Assembly: GCA_003427395.1 (NCBI GenBank)
Contig: BFEA01000030.1
Location: forward strand, 1,885,223-1,910,173
Reading direction: 5' to 3'
Length of the DNA stretch: 24,951 bases
Source of the DNA: Chara braunii
Taxonomy: Eukaryota; Streptophyta; Charophyceae; Charales; Characeae
A model generated the notes under the pieces. It had not been told where the DNA came from, made no database searches, and saw only the letters and a program-made list of their open reading frames with translations. The position numbers and the translations under genes were made by a program. Shown here one piece after another: positions 1 to 10,155 of the stretch (its first letter is position 1; each line of letters begins with the position of its first letter).

Positions 1-485
1 CACCGGCCATCCATCATCCCCCCACCTGATCCGCCCTGCATACGCCTCACCGCCTCCCACCCTGGCTGATGCCCCCCGCGGCTACCCCTGACATCGTGCC
101 CTCCAGCTCTGATCCAGCCTGACTTTCCCCAACCATGACCCGCCCCGTCATCATCTCCCCCGACTCGACCCATTCCCGTCTCCCCCCCCGACTTTGACCC
201 ATCCCCGTCTCCCCCTGCGATCCCTTCCCCCGCGATCCTAACGTGCCTCCTCCCGCGATCTCGTGCCTCTCCACCCCATCATTATCTCCCCCGACCTCGT
301 GCTCGCTCACGCCCCCAGACCCTGTCAACCTCCCCCCTACCCCTGACACTCTCGATCCCCCCCCATCCTGTCCTCGACCCTGATTCACTCACCATCGCCC
401 CCTTCCCCGTCCTCGTACGCCCTGACCACCAGATCCCATTCACCGCGCTCATCCCCCTAGCCACCTCCCCCCGTCCTGCCCGCCC
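1..485. repeat. C-rich low-complexity region, no gene
   Basis: The plus strand is strongly C-rich, with runs of CCCCC and recurring words such as GACCCATCCCCGTCTCCCC. A unit of about 29 bases is repeated imperfectly at about 159-186 and 188-214. All plus-strand frames are broken by stops. The open minus-strand frames are Gly/Arg-rich by-products of composition. It may be the 5' flank or untranslated leader of the LINE that follows, but nothing here proves that. Confidence 0.6.
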
Positions 486-488
486 TTG

Positions 489-1306
489 ATGGTGAATACC
501 AAGTGTGACAAGATGAAGGTTCGGCATCAGCGCGCCCACAAGAAACTGGATTCGATGCTTTTATACAGGGGGGTGGCGAGACATTACTGGATTCGATGCT
601 TTTATACAGGGGGATTCGATGCTTTTATACAGGGGGGTGGCGAGCATCAGCGCGCCCACAAGAAACTGGATTCGATGCTTTTATACAAAGGGAAAGACAG
701 GGAGGTAAGGATGGATCTGGATCACTCACAAATGTTGGGAATCGACGCCGGGGGGGATCAAGCACAAGGGAGGGTGATGGAATCCTGTAGTGATAGTCAT
801 ACGGGAACCTCCAACAGTTCAATCCCCCACAACCCACCTGCCTCTACCAGTTTGATCCCCCACAGCCCACCTGCCAAAACCTGGGCAGAAAGAGTGAGGG
901 GACCGCCAGCTCAAGACACCATCACGATTTAACGCAAAAAGGATGGTGTTAGCGAGGGAGGGGAGGAGGAATGGAAAATACCCGTGAGAAACTTAACAAC
1001 GATTGGGGCATTCTTCCTGTCCTGCCTTTTGGCCCCCCCGGAGAAAAAGATCTTGCATCAGGCCGGCAGAACGACAATTGTCAGAACACTCTCGGACAGA
1101 AGCCGTTAGAACGAGGGACACACTGTATGCCGGCCATGCTAGCAATTGGGCCTTCCACGATGATCCAGCCTTCAAATCCACGAATGACAAAGTCGGCTGG
1201 ATCAGGGAACGCTTCGCGCACGCGAAATGTTCCTGATCCAACCCGCATCATCCTCAGTTATCACTGTCCTGTGCGTTGCAGCGGAGGACAAAAAAACAAT
1301 GGATAA
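489..1306 (+). pseudogene. LINE A ORF1, amino-terminal fragments
   Basis: An open frame from ATG 489 to 932 ends in a Pro/Ser-rich stretch followed by KTWAERVRG, which resembles the start of plant LINE ORF1 proteins (a Trp-Ala segment before the DUF4283-like domain). A second frame, to 1236, carries DTLYAGHASNWAFHDDPAF and VGWIRERFAHAKCS, which reads like coding sequence in a shifted frame. The 971-1306 frame overlaps it and is probably the shadow. The frameshifts between these pieces and the 1353 segment show decay. Assignment to ORF1 rests mainly on position and on continuity with the next segment. Confidence 0.5.
524..687 (+). repeat. Local tandem repeats at the LINE A 5' end
   Basis: The 20-mer GGATTCGATGCTTTTATACA occurs four times, at 548-567, 589-608, 612-631 and 668-687. 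A longer 44-base block is repeated exactly at 524-567 and 644-687, a period of 120. The second and third copies are shortened units, so this looks like repeated slippage or unequal exchange. It lies inside an open frame (489-932). It could be 5'-UTR monomers of the LINE or a repetitive ORF1 amino end. Confidence 0.85.
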
Positions 1307-1352
1307 CTGGTAGTCCCTCCGCTGCGATAGGTCAGAAGTCCGTATTTACCCC

Positions 1353-2231
1353 TTGGCTCCCCCCAAACCACAACGGCCAGAGGATCGCAGGGAGCAGATG
1401 ATGAGGGAGTACTTCTGGGTGGATCTCCGACACATCCCGGTTGAGATCCAAGCAGCATTTGCCCAGGACTTCGCAGAGAAGTATGACGTGGTGGACTTCA
1501 TCAACCCGCTACCCCCCCATATGGCCCAGAGGGATGACTACCTGATGTTAGTCATCAATCTCCCAGACGAGCACATCTTCTCGATTGATGACGGAGGGAA
1601 AGTATATCGGATCCATACTGCTCACAAACTCGGACCATGGTGTGTCAAATGCCAAGCCTTTGGCCACTTGTACACTGACATGGCATGCCCCCGTCACCCC
1701 TCGCGTATGGCCAAGCCCACGGGGCGACTCAGAAAGGACCCCTTTGTAGAGTCCAGGTGGCGGACAGTCGATCCAGGCTTTGAAGGGTGGGTCTACATTG
1801 ATGCACCAAGGGGGAACGATGGGAAAATCACCGGTTGGGCTTGGGAGGGACGAGGAGACCCGAAACCGGGATCACAACCACCAGCGACATGGATCCCCCC
1901 CAAGTCCCTGGAAACACATCTAAAAAACCCCCCCGCAGTGATAAAAAAACATGAATCTTGGGTAGTTGTGGGAACGAAAGAAAAGGCGAGTCTGCTGAAG
2001 AAATCATTGGAGGCAGATAAAGGGACAGGCATCAAAGGCAACCACTTTGCATGTCTAGAGAATGGGAAAGAGGAGTCGGGACGGGAACGTCAGGATGGGC
2101 AGCAGGGGGAGTTGGTCCCTGAACAGGTAAGCAAGGACTCGAAAACACCCGACCAGACTAAGGGGAGGGAGATGGTCCCCCCAGAAAACTCAGCCCAGGA
2201 TCGGGACCTGGCACCCGGCCCTGAGCACTGA
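1353..2231 (+). pseudogene. LINE A ORF1 core: DUF4283-like and CCHC knuckle
   Basis: This segment of about 290 codons encodes the nucleic-acid-binding part of ORF1, which in L1-like elements coats the RNA in the ribonucleoprotein. It opens with REYFWVDLRHIPVEIQAAF and a DDYLMLVINLPDEHIF stretch, matching the pattern of plant DUF4283 domains. A zinc knuckle follows, C-x2-C-x4-H-x6-C, at 1641-1688 (Cys 1641, Cys 1650, His 1665, Cys 1686). The H-to-C spacing of six is longer than the usual four. The remainder is charged and disordered-looking and ends at TGA 2229. There is no ATG at the left edge; the frame is open further upstream, so this is an internal fragment of a longer ORF1 rather than a complete gene. 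Confidence 0.75.
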
Positions 2232-2283
2232 GAAGCACCCACTGGACGCACCAAGGCTGGAGAACACGGACAAAGACACGACA

Positions 2284-3577
2284 ATGGGGCACCACGAAGT
2301 AGTACCCAGGGAAGAAGGCACGAGTGCGATAGAAGGTGCCGGGGGACAGAAGACGCAACCTCTACAAAGTCATCAGGGGACACGCCTGAAGCAGAAGGCG
2401 AGGGAGAAGCAACAGTTGCAACAAATACAACAGGCACAACAAACACAGCAATCGCACACCCCGTTGTCACAACAAACACAGCAATTGCATAACCCGCTGC
2501 CCGGCAGGCCTGAACAAGAACAGCATCAGTCCCCAACACCACAACAGCCACAACAACCAGGGCAGGAGGAGGAGCAACCACTGGGCCCCGACTTCTGCTC
2601 AGATGCCTTCGGGGCACAGCAGATGGAGGTGGACACAACTCCCCCCCCTCCGGATGTTGAGATGGAGGAACCCTCCAAAGATCCAGTGGACCCCGACGCC
2701 CCCCCGCACGAGATGAGTCTTGATCAGAAAATCCAGATTGTGGCGGATTGGATACTCAAGCATCTCCAATCGGACTGCCCGCACGAGGGGGAGGAATACT
2801 GGGATAAGTCTTATGTGGAACTAGTAGGGCTCCTGAACAACAGTCCCTCCTTAAAAACCGCACTAACATCCGGCCCCCCTCCCCACTTAACATGGGCAGA
2901 AGCCTTCCAACGGATTCTGGCCGTCGCCCGGAGCCGGTTCTACCCCCCCACACAGGAAGAGCAAGACCAGCCGGTGGCAAAGGGAGTAGAAACAACCGAA
3001 GAGGGATTGACCTCACGAAGACTCAAGCTAAGGCAACTCATTGAATGGGGTCTCTTTGAGCTGCCGCTCTCTAAGTTGAACGGGGTTCTTGTAATCCCCC
3101 TTAGAAAGGCGGACGGGAAATGGGAGATGGGCCTTTCCCAGATAGGGGAGTGTGGGGGTGTAACACTGCAAGGTTGGGAGTTTTCGCCTCAGGAAGGAAA
3201 CAGCAAGGAGAGCGATGGTCTTCACCAACCAAATATCCGCCTTCATCCCCAAGCACTTTGCCCCAGGGGCCAGAGAAGGCATGAGATTTGGCATGAGATC
3301 TGGGGGCGGTGAGGAGCATATGGCTAGGAACGATCTCTACCTGCTCTTTGAACCCAACAAATCTTCCGACCTGGGTTGGTACAGCCACAACGCCCTCCTG
3401 GACCTGCAATGCGCAAAGATAAAAGCCAGTGAATACTGGTCCGAAGATGACATATGTAAATGCCTATGCCGAATAGTGCGGAAGAGATTCTACATTTGGA
3501 CAGATGGGATATCAGGCAATGACATCCACTATGAGACAAGGGGGGAAGACACTAAGCACACACTAAGCAATAAATGA
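2284..3577 (+). pseudogene. LINE A ORF1, Gln-rich and uncharacterised C-terminal part
   Basis: In a new frame (2284-3312) the protein starts with a long Gln-rich tract (about 2400-2580) built on CAA/CAG repeats. An acidic Pro-rich linker and a helical-looking section around 2720-2950 follow (KIQIVADWILKHLQ, LTWAEAFQRILAVARSRFY). Near 3190-3215 the coding frame appears to switch. The 3215-3577 frame carries SAFIPKHFAPGAREGMRFGM, DLYLLFEPNKSSDLGWYSH and CRIVRKRFYIWTDG, ending at TGA 3575. I do not recognise the domain in 2700-3577. It precedes the ORF2 endonuclease directly, so it is either an extended ORF1 C-terminus or a lineage-specific insert. Confidence 0.55.
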
Positions 3578-3602
3578 CCTAGATACGTTATACTGTAGAA
3601 GC

Positions 3603-4454
3603 GTGGCATGGAAAAAATGCGTTGGCTCAACCGACCCGGACCTGTGTTCCCTTAATGTTAATGGTTTGGCATCGAGTAGACCAAAAAAGCGTCAGGCCAT
3701 ATGGGACCAACTGAGAGGAATAGGAGGCAGGCGTTGGCCGGATGTGTACAAGAAACTCACCTACAAAACGATCCAGATCCTAACAGAGCCCATAAGCTAG
3801 TCTGGCCTCATACGGCCATAAGAGCCCACGCGCTGAGACCTGGATCAGCAGGGGTGGCAATTTGGATCCCCCCTGACTCAGGTTCCAACCGGTTCACTGG
3901 GTTGTGGACGAAGTGGAAGGGCGATGGGCCTCGGTCTTGGGAATGTTAGAATTAGAACTGCTTTGTATCCTCTGTATCTACTCTCCAAACTCAGCAAGGG
4001 AAAGGAAGGAGTTCTTAGGGAAAATTGGTGCACATGTCCCGGAAGGTATCCCTCTAATTATAGCAGGGGACTTCAACGCCACCCGGATAAGGGACTGGAC
4101 AGATGGAACCCCCCGGAATCCCCCTCTTTTGCGGCAGTAGAGAACGAGCAAATGTTAGCTGACCTCCGTGAGACTCTGTCAGTCTTCGATACATTCCGAC
4201 GCCTGCACCCCCAAGCACGGGCATTCACGTGCATTAGGGATAGCAATCCGGCCTGCCTATCCAAATCTCGAATCGATCTCATCCTACTATCCAATGACCT
4301 GGAGGGAGCCCTGCGATGGTCAATGATCCTCCCACGCAGCCCGCACCCGGGTCTTGACCACAAAACTTGTGGGATAGTACTAACAATGAGAAAAAGGTCA
4401 GACCAAGGGCCGGGTTTTTTCAAACTAAACATCTCTCTGCTTAAAGATCGATAA
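3603..4454 (+). pseudogene. LINE A ORF2: APE-type endonuclease domain
   Basis: This is the apurinic/apyrimidinic-like endonuclease that nicks target DNA to prime LINE reverse transcription. Motifs appear in order across three frames: SLNVNGL (3648-3668), QETHL with the catalytic Glu (3746-3763), SAGVAIWIPPD, CIYSPN, GDFNA (4066-4080), SRIDLILLS (about 4266) and LDHK (4353-4364). Frameshifts lie near 3730-3750, 3900-3925 and 4130-4145, and a TAA follows at 4452. The set of motifs makes the family call secure even though this copy cannot be translated through. There is no clear ATG; the frame opens with GTG at 3603, so the original start is unknown. Confidence 0.85.
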
Positions 4455-6430
4455 TTCTCACAAATGATACGAAACGAATGAGAATTATGGCGCCAGCAAA
4501 AACACCTTTTTGAGTCCTGCCTCGTTTGGTTCAACAACGGCCTTGTGTTTCTGGCCAGAAAATGCAAGGAATTCTCCAAAGCTAAAGCAGCCCTGTGACA
4601 GCAACTCGAAATGACCACACACAATGAAATAATAGTCTTTGAGAGGCAAACAGAGCCACAACATCTTACCTCCGCGCAGGAATCACTGCATCTCATAGAC
4701 TCTATCCAAAAAACTAATGACCGACTCCTACAATATGCTCTGCATAGATGGCAAGGAATCAGAATCAGAGGGAAGATGGCTAAACTCACCCACGAGGCCT
4801 CCATGGACACTCATTTTTTCTCCATGGTCACCGCACGAGCATGATGGACGGTCATCGAGCCTTTTTTTGACCCGAACGATAACAACATCATTGCCACGGA
4901 CACAGCTCACTGCACACTAATCACCAGGAAGTTCTTCAAACAACTATATACTTCCCAAGTCCTATCCCCGTATGGGGAAGAAAGGATTCGGGAAATACAG
5001 GACTTCCTACTCCCAATGGACCGATATATCTCTTCCCAACAGCGAGACAAACTGGAGATAGAGCTGAAAAAAGAAGAAATATGGACAGCACTCCTCCAAA
5101 TGAAGGAGGAAAAAACCCCTGGTATTGACGACTTCCCCAAAGAATTTTGGGAAACCATGTGGACGGATCTCAGTACCGACCTGTGGGAATATTATTTAAA
5201 GGTATGGGAGGCCGGGGAAATGGGGGAGACGGTAGGGAAAGGAGTGTTATCTCTCCTATACAAAAAAGGCGACAAAATGAACATTAGAAACTACAGACCT
5301 ATTACGCTACTCACCATGGTATATAAAATGTTTTTCAAAGCATTGGCCAACCGTATGGCGACAGTATTGGAGGAGGTCATTCACCCAGCCCAAACAGGAT
5401 TCATGTCTGACAGGAATATTCAAGAAAACATCCTACTGGTTAACGACGTGGTCCAATTGGCGAGGCGAAACAGGCGAACGAGGCCATAATCTTTATAGAT
5501 TTCGAAAAGGCCTATGACCACGTGGACTGGGAATTCCTAGACATGTGCTTAGAAAGAATGAACTTTGGACCCACCTTCCAACGCTGAGTCAAGATCCTCC
5601 ATAATAATGCCACAACTTGTGTTCAGGTCAATGGGTCAGTGACACCTCAATTTGAACTCCAACGGTCAGTGAGACAAGGGGACCCCATTGCCCCCTATCT
5701 CTTATTGGTAATTATGGAAGCCCTGTCAGCCAATCTGCGACAGAACAGCCAATCTGCGACAGAACAAAGACCTCACGCGGATTAAGATATCGAATATCCC
5801 GGAAGAGACAATACCTATCTGCTCCCTGTTTGCTGATGACCTTACCATAATGGTAGAGGCGACTGAGGCCAACATGAAAGAAATCCAACACCTCATGAAC
5901 AAATTTTGCCGCCTGTCGTATATGACGGTAAATTGGGGACAAAAGGCTACAGGATGGTGGATGCATCACCAAGGGGGCAGACCTTCAGAAAGCCCGAGAA
6001 TCACATGGCTCCCCCCTGAGAATCAGCATCGAACGACGAGTAGCTGACCGGACCAGCACATATCAAATTGGAAAAATGGAACAATAAACGCACATCCATC
6101 TTTGGGCGGACACTTGTCATTAACAATGTGATCCTGACCACACTCTGGTATAAGGCCATTCGATGACCTATGAGTAACGAGGGGCTCAAAGTAATGAAAC
6201 AACAGTTGGCGACCTTCCTGTGGAGAGGCGATAGTAACATCTCCCACGCCATAAGCCGCGTTGCGTGGGACTCGGTGATCCAGCCCAAGAACAAAGGCGG
6301 TCTAGGAATCGTGGATTCGGACACACAATTCCAGGCTCTCTCGGTTCGCTGGCTTCAACTTATCACCTTCTCGCCGTCCTCCCCATGGGTCCCCCTTGCC
6401 TTGGCACAAATCTCTGACCTCGCCCCATAA
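4455..6430 (+). pseudogene. LINE A ORF2: reverse transcriptase domain
   Basis: This is the catalytic polymerase of the LINE. From 4455 to 5489 one frame encodes the linker and fingers, with TPGIDDFPKEFW, NIRNYRPITLLTMVYKM and HPAQTGFM, broken by TGA at 4479, 4596 and 4842. The frame then shifts at about 5470 into IDFEKAYDHVDW (motif A, 5495-5530), with TGA at 5585, and RQGDP (motif B, 5672-5686). A 19-bp duplication at 5727-5764 shifts it again to FADD (motif C, 5829-5840; FADD in place of YADD). The thumb region (6170-6430) has LWRG and QPKNKGGLGI, typical of plant LINEs; TGA 6164 precedes it. At least six stops or shifts make it inactive. Confidence 0.9.
5727..5764 (+). repeat. 19-bp tandem duplication inside the RT
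   Basis: CAGCCAATCTGCGACAGAA is present twice head to tail (5727-5745 and 5746-5764). Nineteen is not a multiple of three, so the duplication itself breaks the RT frame between motifs B and C. With a single copy the frame would read on toward FADD. It is a clear, recent-looking inactivating mutation. Confidence 0.9.
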
Positions 6431-8195
6431 TCTCCTCTTGAAATTGATCCCCGGGTATGGCTGGAAGACAGGTACTGGAGGTTACCCAGGAAGTACAGAA
6501 ACGGGGATCCTACCGACAGATACTGGGTGTGTCTCATATGTACATGGAGGAGGCTCCCGCCCCTCAACCGGCAGGTTCCAGAGAGGTGGGAAGAAATGTT
6601 TAGGTAGCCCCTATTCCGCAACCGCCGTATAACGGATTCCGAAGGATGTGTGCGGTGCGCGTCGGATTCACCATGGAAGGGTTGGGTGAAACACGGTGTA
6701 CGAAGGGTTGGGGACCTTTGGGACGCAGAGACAAAAAATTGGAAGAGCGCGGAGAGATTACGAACAACACTACGTTATTGTCACCTCACCGAAAGGGCAA
6801 TGATTGAGTTGATTGACAACTTCCCCCTCCACTGGTACGCCACTCTTAGAAAAGGTCCCTGCATAAAGAAAGATGATTGGGTAGGGCTACCTGACCACGA
6901 GCGGGAGGTGGGGCACGTGCACCTCGCGGACCAGACACACGTGCTAGTTGAAGTCTTCTCCATTCTAAAGGACGATAGACTGCGTTGTAACCATCAACCC
7001 TTCATATGGAAGGAGCAGAGGGATGTCTATCGCATCAGGGTCATTGATGAGGGAGGCCACCAAAGGGCGTATAGCCCAATGACTCCAATCGAGGACCTCC
7101 CCCTGGACCCTGATGAGTGGCAATGGTCCCTGAACATCCCGACCATGAAGGGGGAGGCAAAAGCACTGACACTATGCAACCTAAAATCTAAATCTGTTTA
7201 TCGAATGCTCAGGTCCAAATGTAGATTACGCGACCGTGTAGAAGACAGATGGTATCGCCACCTCAATATAGATTGAATGAATTTGCTTTTTGACTAAATT
7301 GAAGTAGATTTTCCTATTTATCTATTTTTGAAACTGGAATTAAGGTAGTAGATCTTTTGGCACCTTGACCACAAACTACTGAAACCCATCCGGTGGTTTG
7401 CACACTACAGCAAAAGACCCGCCAAAATCTCCGCACTCCAGTGGCAAATAGAGCACAGGTGTCTACCCACCAATGATTGGCTGATAGACCATACCCGCCT
7501 GGAACAACAGGGGAAGGCACTACCATGGTGCCATAAGTGTCTCCTGAGCTTCTTGGGGAGGAGGAGGGCTGAGACCATCGAACATATATTCCTCCAATGT
7601 CCCGCATCAGTGCTATTATGGAGAAGCTGGGACAGGATCTGGTGTCACATAGTCCCTGGGGCGGTCTGGCCATGGGACTGGAGGGCCCTTCTCTTGGGGT
7701 ATTACCCTCCAATCCAGGGGAAGACGTTTGAGGAAAACATGTTCAGCCTTGGCAGACGGAGTGTCCTGTGAACTATATGGTGGATAAGGTGCTGTCGTGA
7801 GATAGAGGGGGTGAGGGTGGAGGACGGCGAGGCCATGGAGCAAATCCGAACATTGGTCGAACACGAGATAGCGGCCCAATGGAAGACAGCTAAAGAAAGA
7901 CAAGCTCGACCTGATGTACTCCTGGGGGGATATGAACAGGATCATCTCTACATTCAGCAAAAACTGACTGGGTGGAGAGAGGGAGGGATGGGTGGCCGAG
8001 GTGAAATGGACTGGCCACCAACCTGAAAGGGAATCGCAGGGAGGACCCCGGACGGAGATAGTAAGAGACTACCAGCTGATTTTTCACGACTGGACCACGA
8101 TAGATCCCGGCACCCCGCTACGACCTGCTCAGGACTTCGCAGACCCTTTCCCACCCCACCCGCTGTCCTTAGCAGAAATACTACCGGTTGCCTGA
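6431..8195 (+). pseudogene. LINE A ORF2 C-terminus with zf-RVT zinc finger
   Basis: The reading continues after TAA 6428 as RVWLEDRYWRLPRKYRNG and PERWEEMF, then as an open stretch 6650-7276. An AT-rich interruption at about 7275-7345 splits it. The following frame encodes LLKPIRWFAHYSKRPAKI and LQWQIEHRCLPTNDWL, then a zf-RVT type finger: Cys 7529, Cys 7538, His 7583 and Cys 7598 (CHKC ... EHIFLQC). In plant LINEs this domain follows the RT. Further frames (7811-8026, 7992-8195) carry the tail to a TGA at 8193-8195. Frameshifts near 7770 and 7990 separate the pieces. The C-terminal 130 codons are not a domain I recognise. Confidence 0.8.
7275..7345 (+). other. AT-rich insertion in LINE A ORF2
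   Basis: About 70 bases of T/A-rich sequence interrupt GC-balanced coding sequence. On the left the coding reads YRHLNID; on the right FWHLDHKLLKP resumes. The word TAGAT flanks it on both sides (end of the left coding block and about 7348), so a small insertion with a 5-bp duplication is possible. It has no clear intron borders and no terminal inverted repeats. Confidence 0.4.
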
Positions 8196-8246
8196 GACCC
8201 AGCACGCGTCACTTCCAAGGATGATTGCTTAAAAAGTAGAATTTAT

Positions 8247-8271
8247 GGGACGCTGGACCCGTTTTCCAGCA
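8247..8271 (+). repeat. R1 hairpin repeat, copy 1
   Basis: GGGACGCTGGACCCGTTTTCCAGCA, with a 6-bp inverted repeat (GCTGGA...TCCAGC) around a 7-base loop CCCGTTT. After this core the sequence diverges from the 8605 copy. Confidence 0.75.
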
Positions 8272-8532
8272 GTTCAGTATACTTCAGTCAATAACAGTCA
8301 AATGTCAGTTGTTTCCAGCTGACTTCTGGGCATCTCATTTCAGACTTTCTGCTGCTGCAGCTTTTTCAATACATGCCACTGCAGAGTGCAATGACACACA
8401 TACACTATAGGCGCCAGGAGGATAGTAGGCGGAGGGCGGCAGCTAGGGGAGGGAGGGAGACGCCACTGGTGCCCCCCAGTGTTTCTCCCCCCAATACCCG
8501 ACCCTGCTGCAGGATAGGCATGGATAGGATAT

Positions 8533-8556
8533 GGGACACTGGACCCAGATTGCAGT
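8533..8556 (+). repeat. R1 hairpin repeat, copy 2 (diverged)
   Basis: GGGACACTGGACCCAGATTGCAGT. The outer stem pair has changed from G-C to A-T on both sides (ACTG...CAGT), while one inner pair is lost. Seventy-two bases upstream of copy 3, in the same orientation. Confidence 0.6.
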
Positions 8557-8604
8557 ACAACGGCGTGACCTTCAAGATGTACTGTTTCACAAAGATGTAT
8601 TTAT

Positions 8605-8657
8605 GGGACGCTGGACCCGGTTTCCAGCAGGTGTTGCTCCCCACCAATAGAAGGAGC
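8605..8657 (+). repeat. R1 hairpin repeat, copy 3 (long)
   Basis: The hairpin core (GCTGGA, loop CCCGGTT, TCCAGC) is followed by a conserved tail GGTGTTGCTCCCCACCAATAG and AAGGAGC. The same tail is found in the inverted copy at 10221-10275, which defines a repeat unit of about 53 bases. Confidence 0.8.
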
Positions 8658-8731
8658 GGCCCGCCAGGCAAAGCCTCAATCCCGGTGGTTCTCTTACCAC
8701 CACCAGGATAGAGGCCTTGCGCAAGGGCCTT

Positions 8732-8770
<39 letters not shown>

Positions 8771-8776
<6 letters not shown>

Positions 8777-9085
8777 TTTCAGAAATCTCAACAGAGGAAA
8801 TTCCTTGTGGAGAGAAATGGGGGTCCCCGTTAACCATTTGTGCCAACCAGAGCCTAAGGTAACCAACACACATGAGCAGTCTAACCACAAACCCGTACCT
8901 GCATCCTCATGAGACTGCTAACTGTATCAGGCAAACCCCTCATAGGCCAGGACCCTTCATACAACACCATGGACAGTCCCCTGGGTGGTGCGCAGGCAGT
9001 GTCTGTAATAGCTTACCATGCGTCAGCCCAAGGGGTGTGTGTCCAGCCGTGCATCATTCTAATGCCCTGCCGGTGTACATGCATG
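8771..9085. other. No gene recognised
   Basis: The stretch begins with a nearly self-complementary word (GAGAAATTTCAGAAATCTC, 8771-8789) directly after the poly(A). It holds only short frames without recognisable motifs. It may be part of the element whose tRNA-like head lies at 9086-9164 on the minus strand. Confidence 0.4.
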
Positions 9086-9164
9086 AGGCTGCGGATTTGA
9101 ACCCGCAACCTGATACCACAATGCGCATTTTCAACCGGCGCTCTAACCACTGAGCTAGCAACGT
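9086..9164 (-). tRNA. tRNA-like sequence (SINE head or decayed tRNA gene)
   Basis: Read on the minus strand, 9157-9147 is TAGCTCAGTGG, a good A box and D arm (GCTC/GAGC stem). 9103-9093 is GGTTCAAATCC, a good B box inside a 5-bp T stem (TGCGG/CCGCA). The acceptor arms pair at only four of seven positions, and the anticodon stem is poorly paired. There are about ten more bases between D arm and T arm than in a class I tRNA, which would mean a small intron, a long variable arm or decay. A possible GAA anticodon is not secure. A functional tRNA is unlikely; a Pol III promoter head of a tRNA-derived SINE or a tRNA pseudogene fits better. Confidence 0.55.
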
Positions 9165-10155
9165 TCATAATGAGCAACCAACCACTCATGGAAGAATATT
9201 CAACGTGGTACCTGGGTCATTCATGATCCGAGCTATTTTTCTTTGTCTCCCCCTCCCTCCCCTCCCCCTTCATGATCGTATCTATATCCAAAGGTGTCCA
9301 AAAAAAAGAAAAACAAGGGTGTTCAAACTAGGACTGATACACCCCCTTGCTTGCCTCCAAACCCCCCAAACTCAAATCCCCCCTTTTTCCTTTTGAGTGA
9401 AATCTGCAAATTGTTGGAAGGCTGCCTTTGTATTCCGTTGTTATAATTGAAGCCTTGGGCACTGGGTCCTCCTGAAAACAGAAAAAAAGAGAAAGAAAAG
9501 GGAAGGCTGCTGGTGGGACCAATGGCCTCAGGAAGCAAGTGGATTGCCCTCTTTCCTTCCCCCTCGCCCCCTTGATATCTGGGGCTTATAACAGATCGCT
9601 TGGCTGTCCTACTTGCACTTCCACTAACCGGTGTTGTACCTTCTTTTTTTATTCCTGTTCTCCAAGTGGCAGACTTCATGGAACCTGTGGCAGGCGCCAC
9701 GCGGATATCGGGCACAGGAAGGAGGGTGGGGGAGAAGTGGGAAGGAAGGAGCTGTGGCCCACCAAACGTGTGAATCTGTTATGCCGATTCGGTATGATGA
9801 CAGAACTGTGATGAGGACCGGCAAACTGAATTATCTGACAAAGAAACGCCGTAACCGTTGCCCCTTATCTTGAGATGTTACAATTTGCTTTTGGAAGAAA
9901 ACGTACAAGTAACAAGAAAAAGAAAAAAGCATCAACAACAAATGGAAGTTTCATCCTCCGAAACATCTGGAGGTTTCTGGCTGTGTCTGAGGCTGACTGC
10001 CTTCTTGCCTGATCAGAAGTGGGGCCTGTCCTTCGGAAATCTGTTAAATATTGACGCGGCATACAGAAGATTGGCATGTTCCCAAGTGCACACATCTGAA
10101 TGCTTCTCTGAAAAACAGTCAAATTTTTATTTTATATTTCTGAGCAACTTCAGTT
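9165..10155. other. About 1 kb with no recognised gene
   Basis: The base composition is mixed, with pyrimidine-rich runs around 9240-9270 and A-rich runs around 9300 and 9480-9500. Frames of 60-130 codons exist on both strands, but none carries a motif or a compositional signature of coding. I see nothing I can name. Confidence 0.5.

Larger units (their letters stand above)
486..8770 (+). mobile_element. LINE A: broken non-LTR (L1-like) retrotransposon
   Basis: Plus-strand segments appear in canonical L1 order: an ORF1 with a CCHC knuckle (about 489-3577), then an ORF2 with APE-type endonuclease (3603-4454), reverse transcriptase (4455-6430) and a C-terminal zf-RVT zinc finger (7529-7600), ending at a stop near 8195. 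A non-coding tail follows, with a 38-A tract at 8733-8770. The frame changes many times and there are many in-frame stops, so this copy is dead. I found no convincing target-site duplication. The true 5' end, and whether the 8196-8770 tail belongs to the LINE or to a separate insertion, are unresolved. No RNase H domain is apparent; the C-terminus is zf-RVT type, as in many plant LINEs. Confidence 0.85.
8196..8770 (+). repeat. Non-coding retroposon tail: R1 copies, hairpin and poly(A)
   Basis: No coding frame is convincing here. The segment contains three R1 hairpin copies (8247, 8533, 8605). Near its end, 8713-8729 (GGCCTTGCGCAAGGGCC) forms a stable hairpin, and 38 A residues follow at 8733-8770. 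A 3' stem plus poly(A) is typical of LINE or SINE 3' ends. R1 also occurs elsewhere without LINE ORF2, so this may be a SINE-like insertion abutting LINE A (a short A-run lies at 8230-8235) rather than the LINE 3' UTR. No target-site duplication was found. Confidence 0.6.

Noticed and set aside
4073-4810. 245-codon minus-strand open frame
   Set aside because: It is antisense to the LINE endonuclease, which has a full set of motifs on the plus strand.
7106-7113. CTGATGAG, a hammerhead core word, in LINE A
   Set aside because: It encodes PDEW in ORF2 and there is no suitable GAAA, stem II or GTC nearby.
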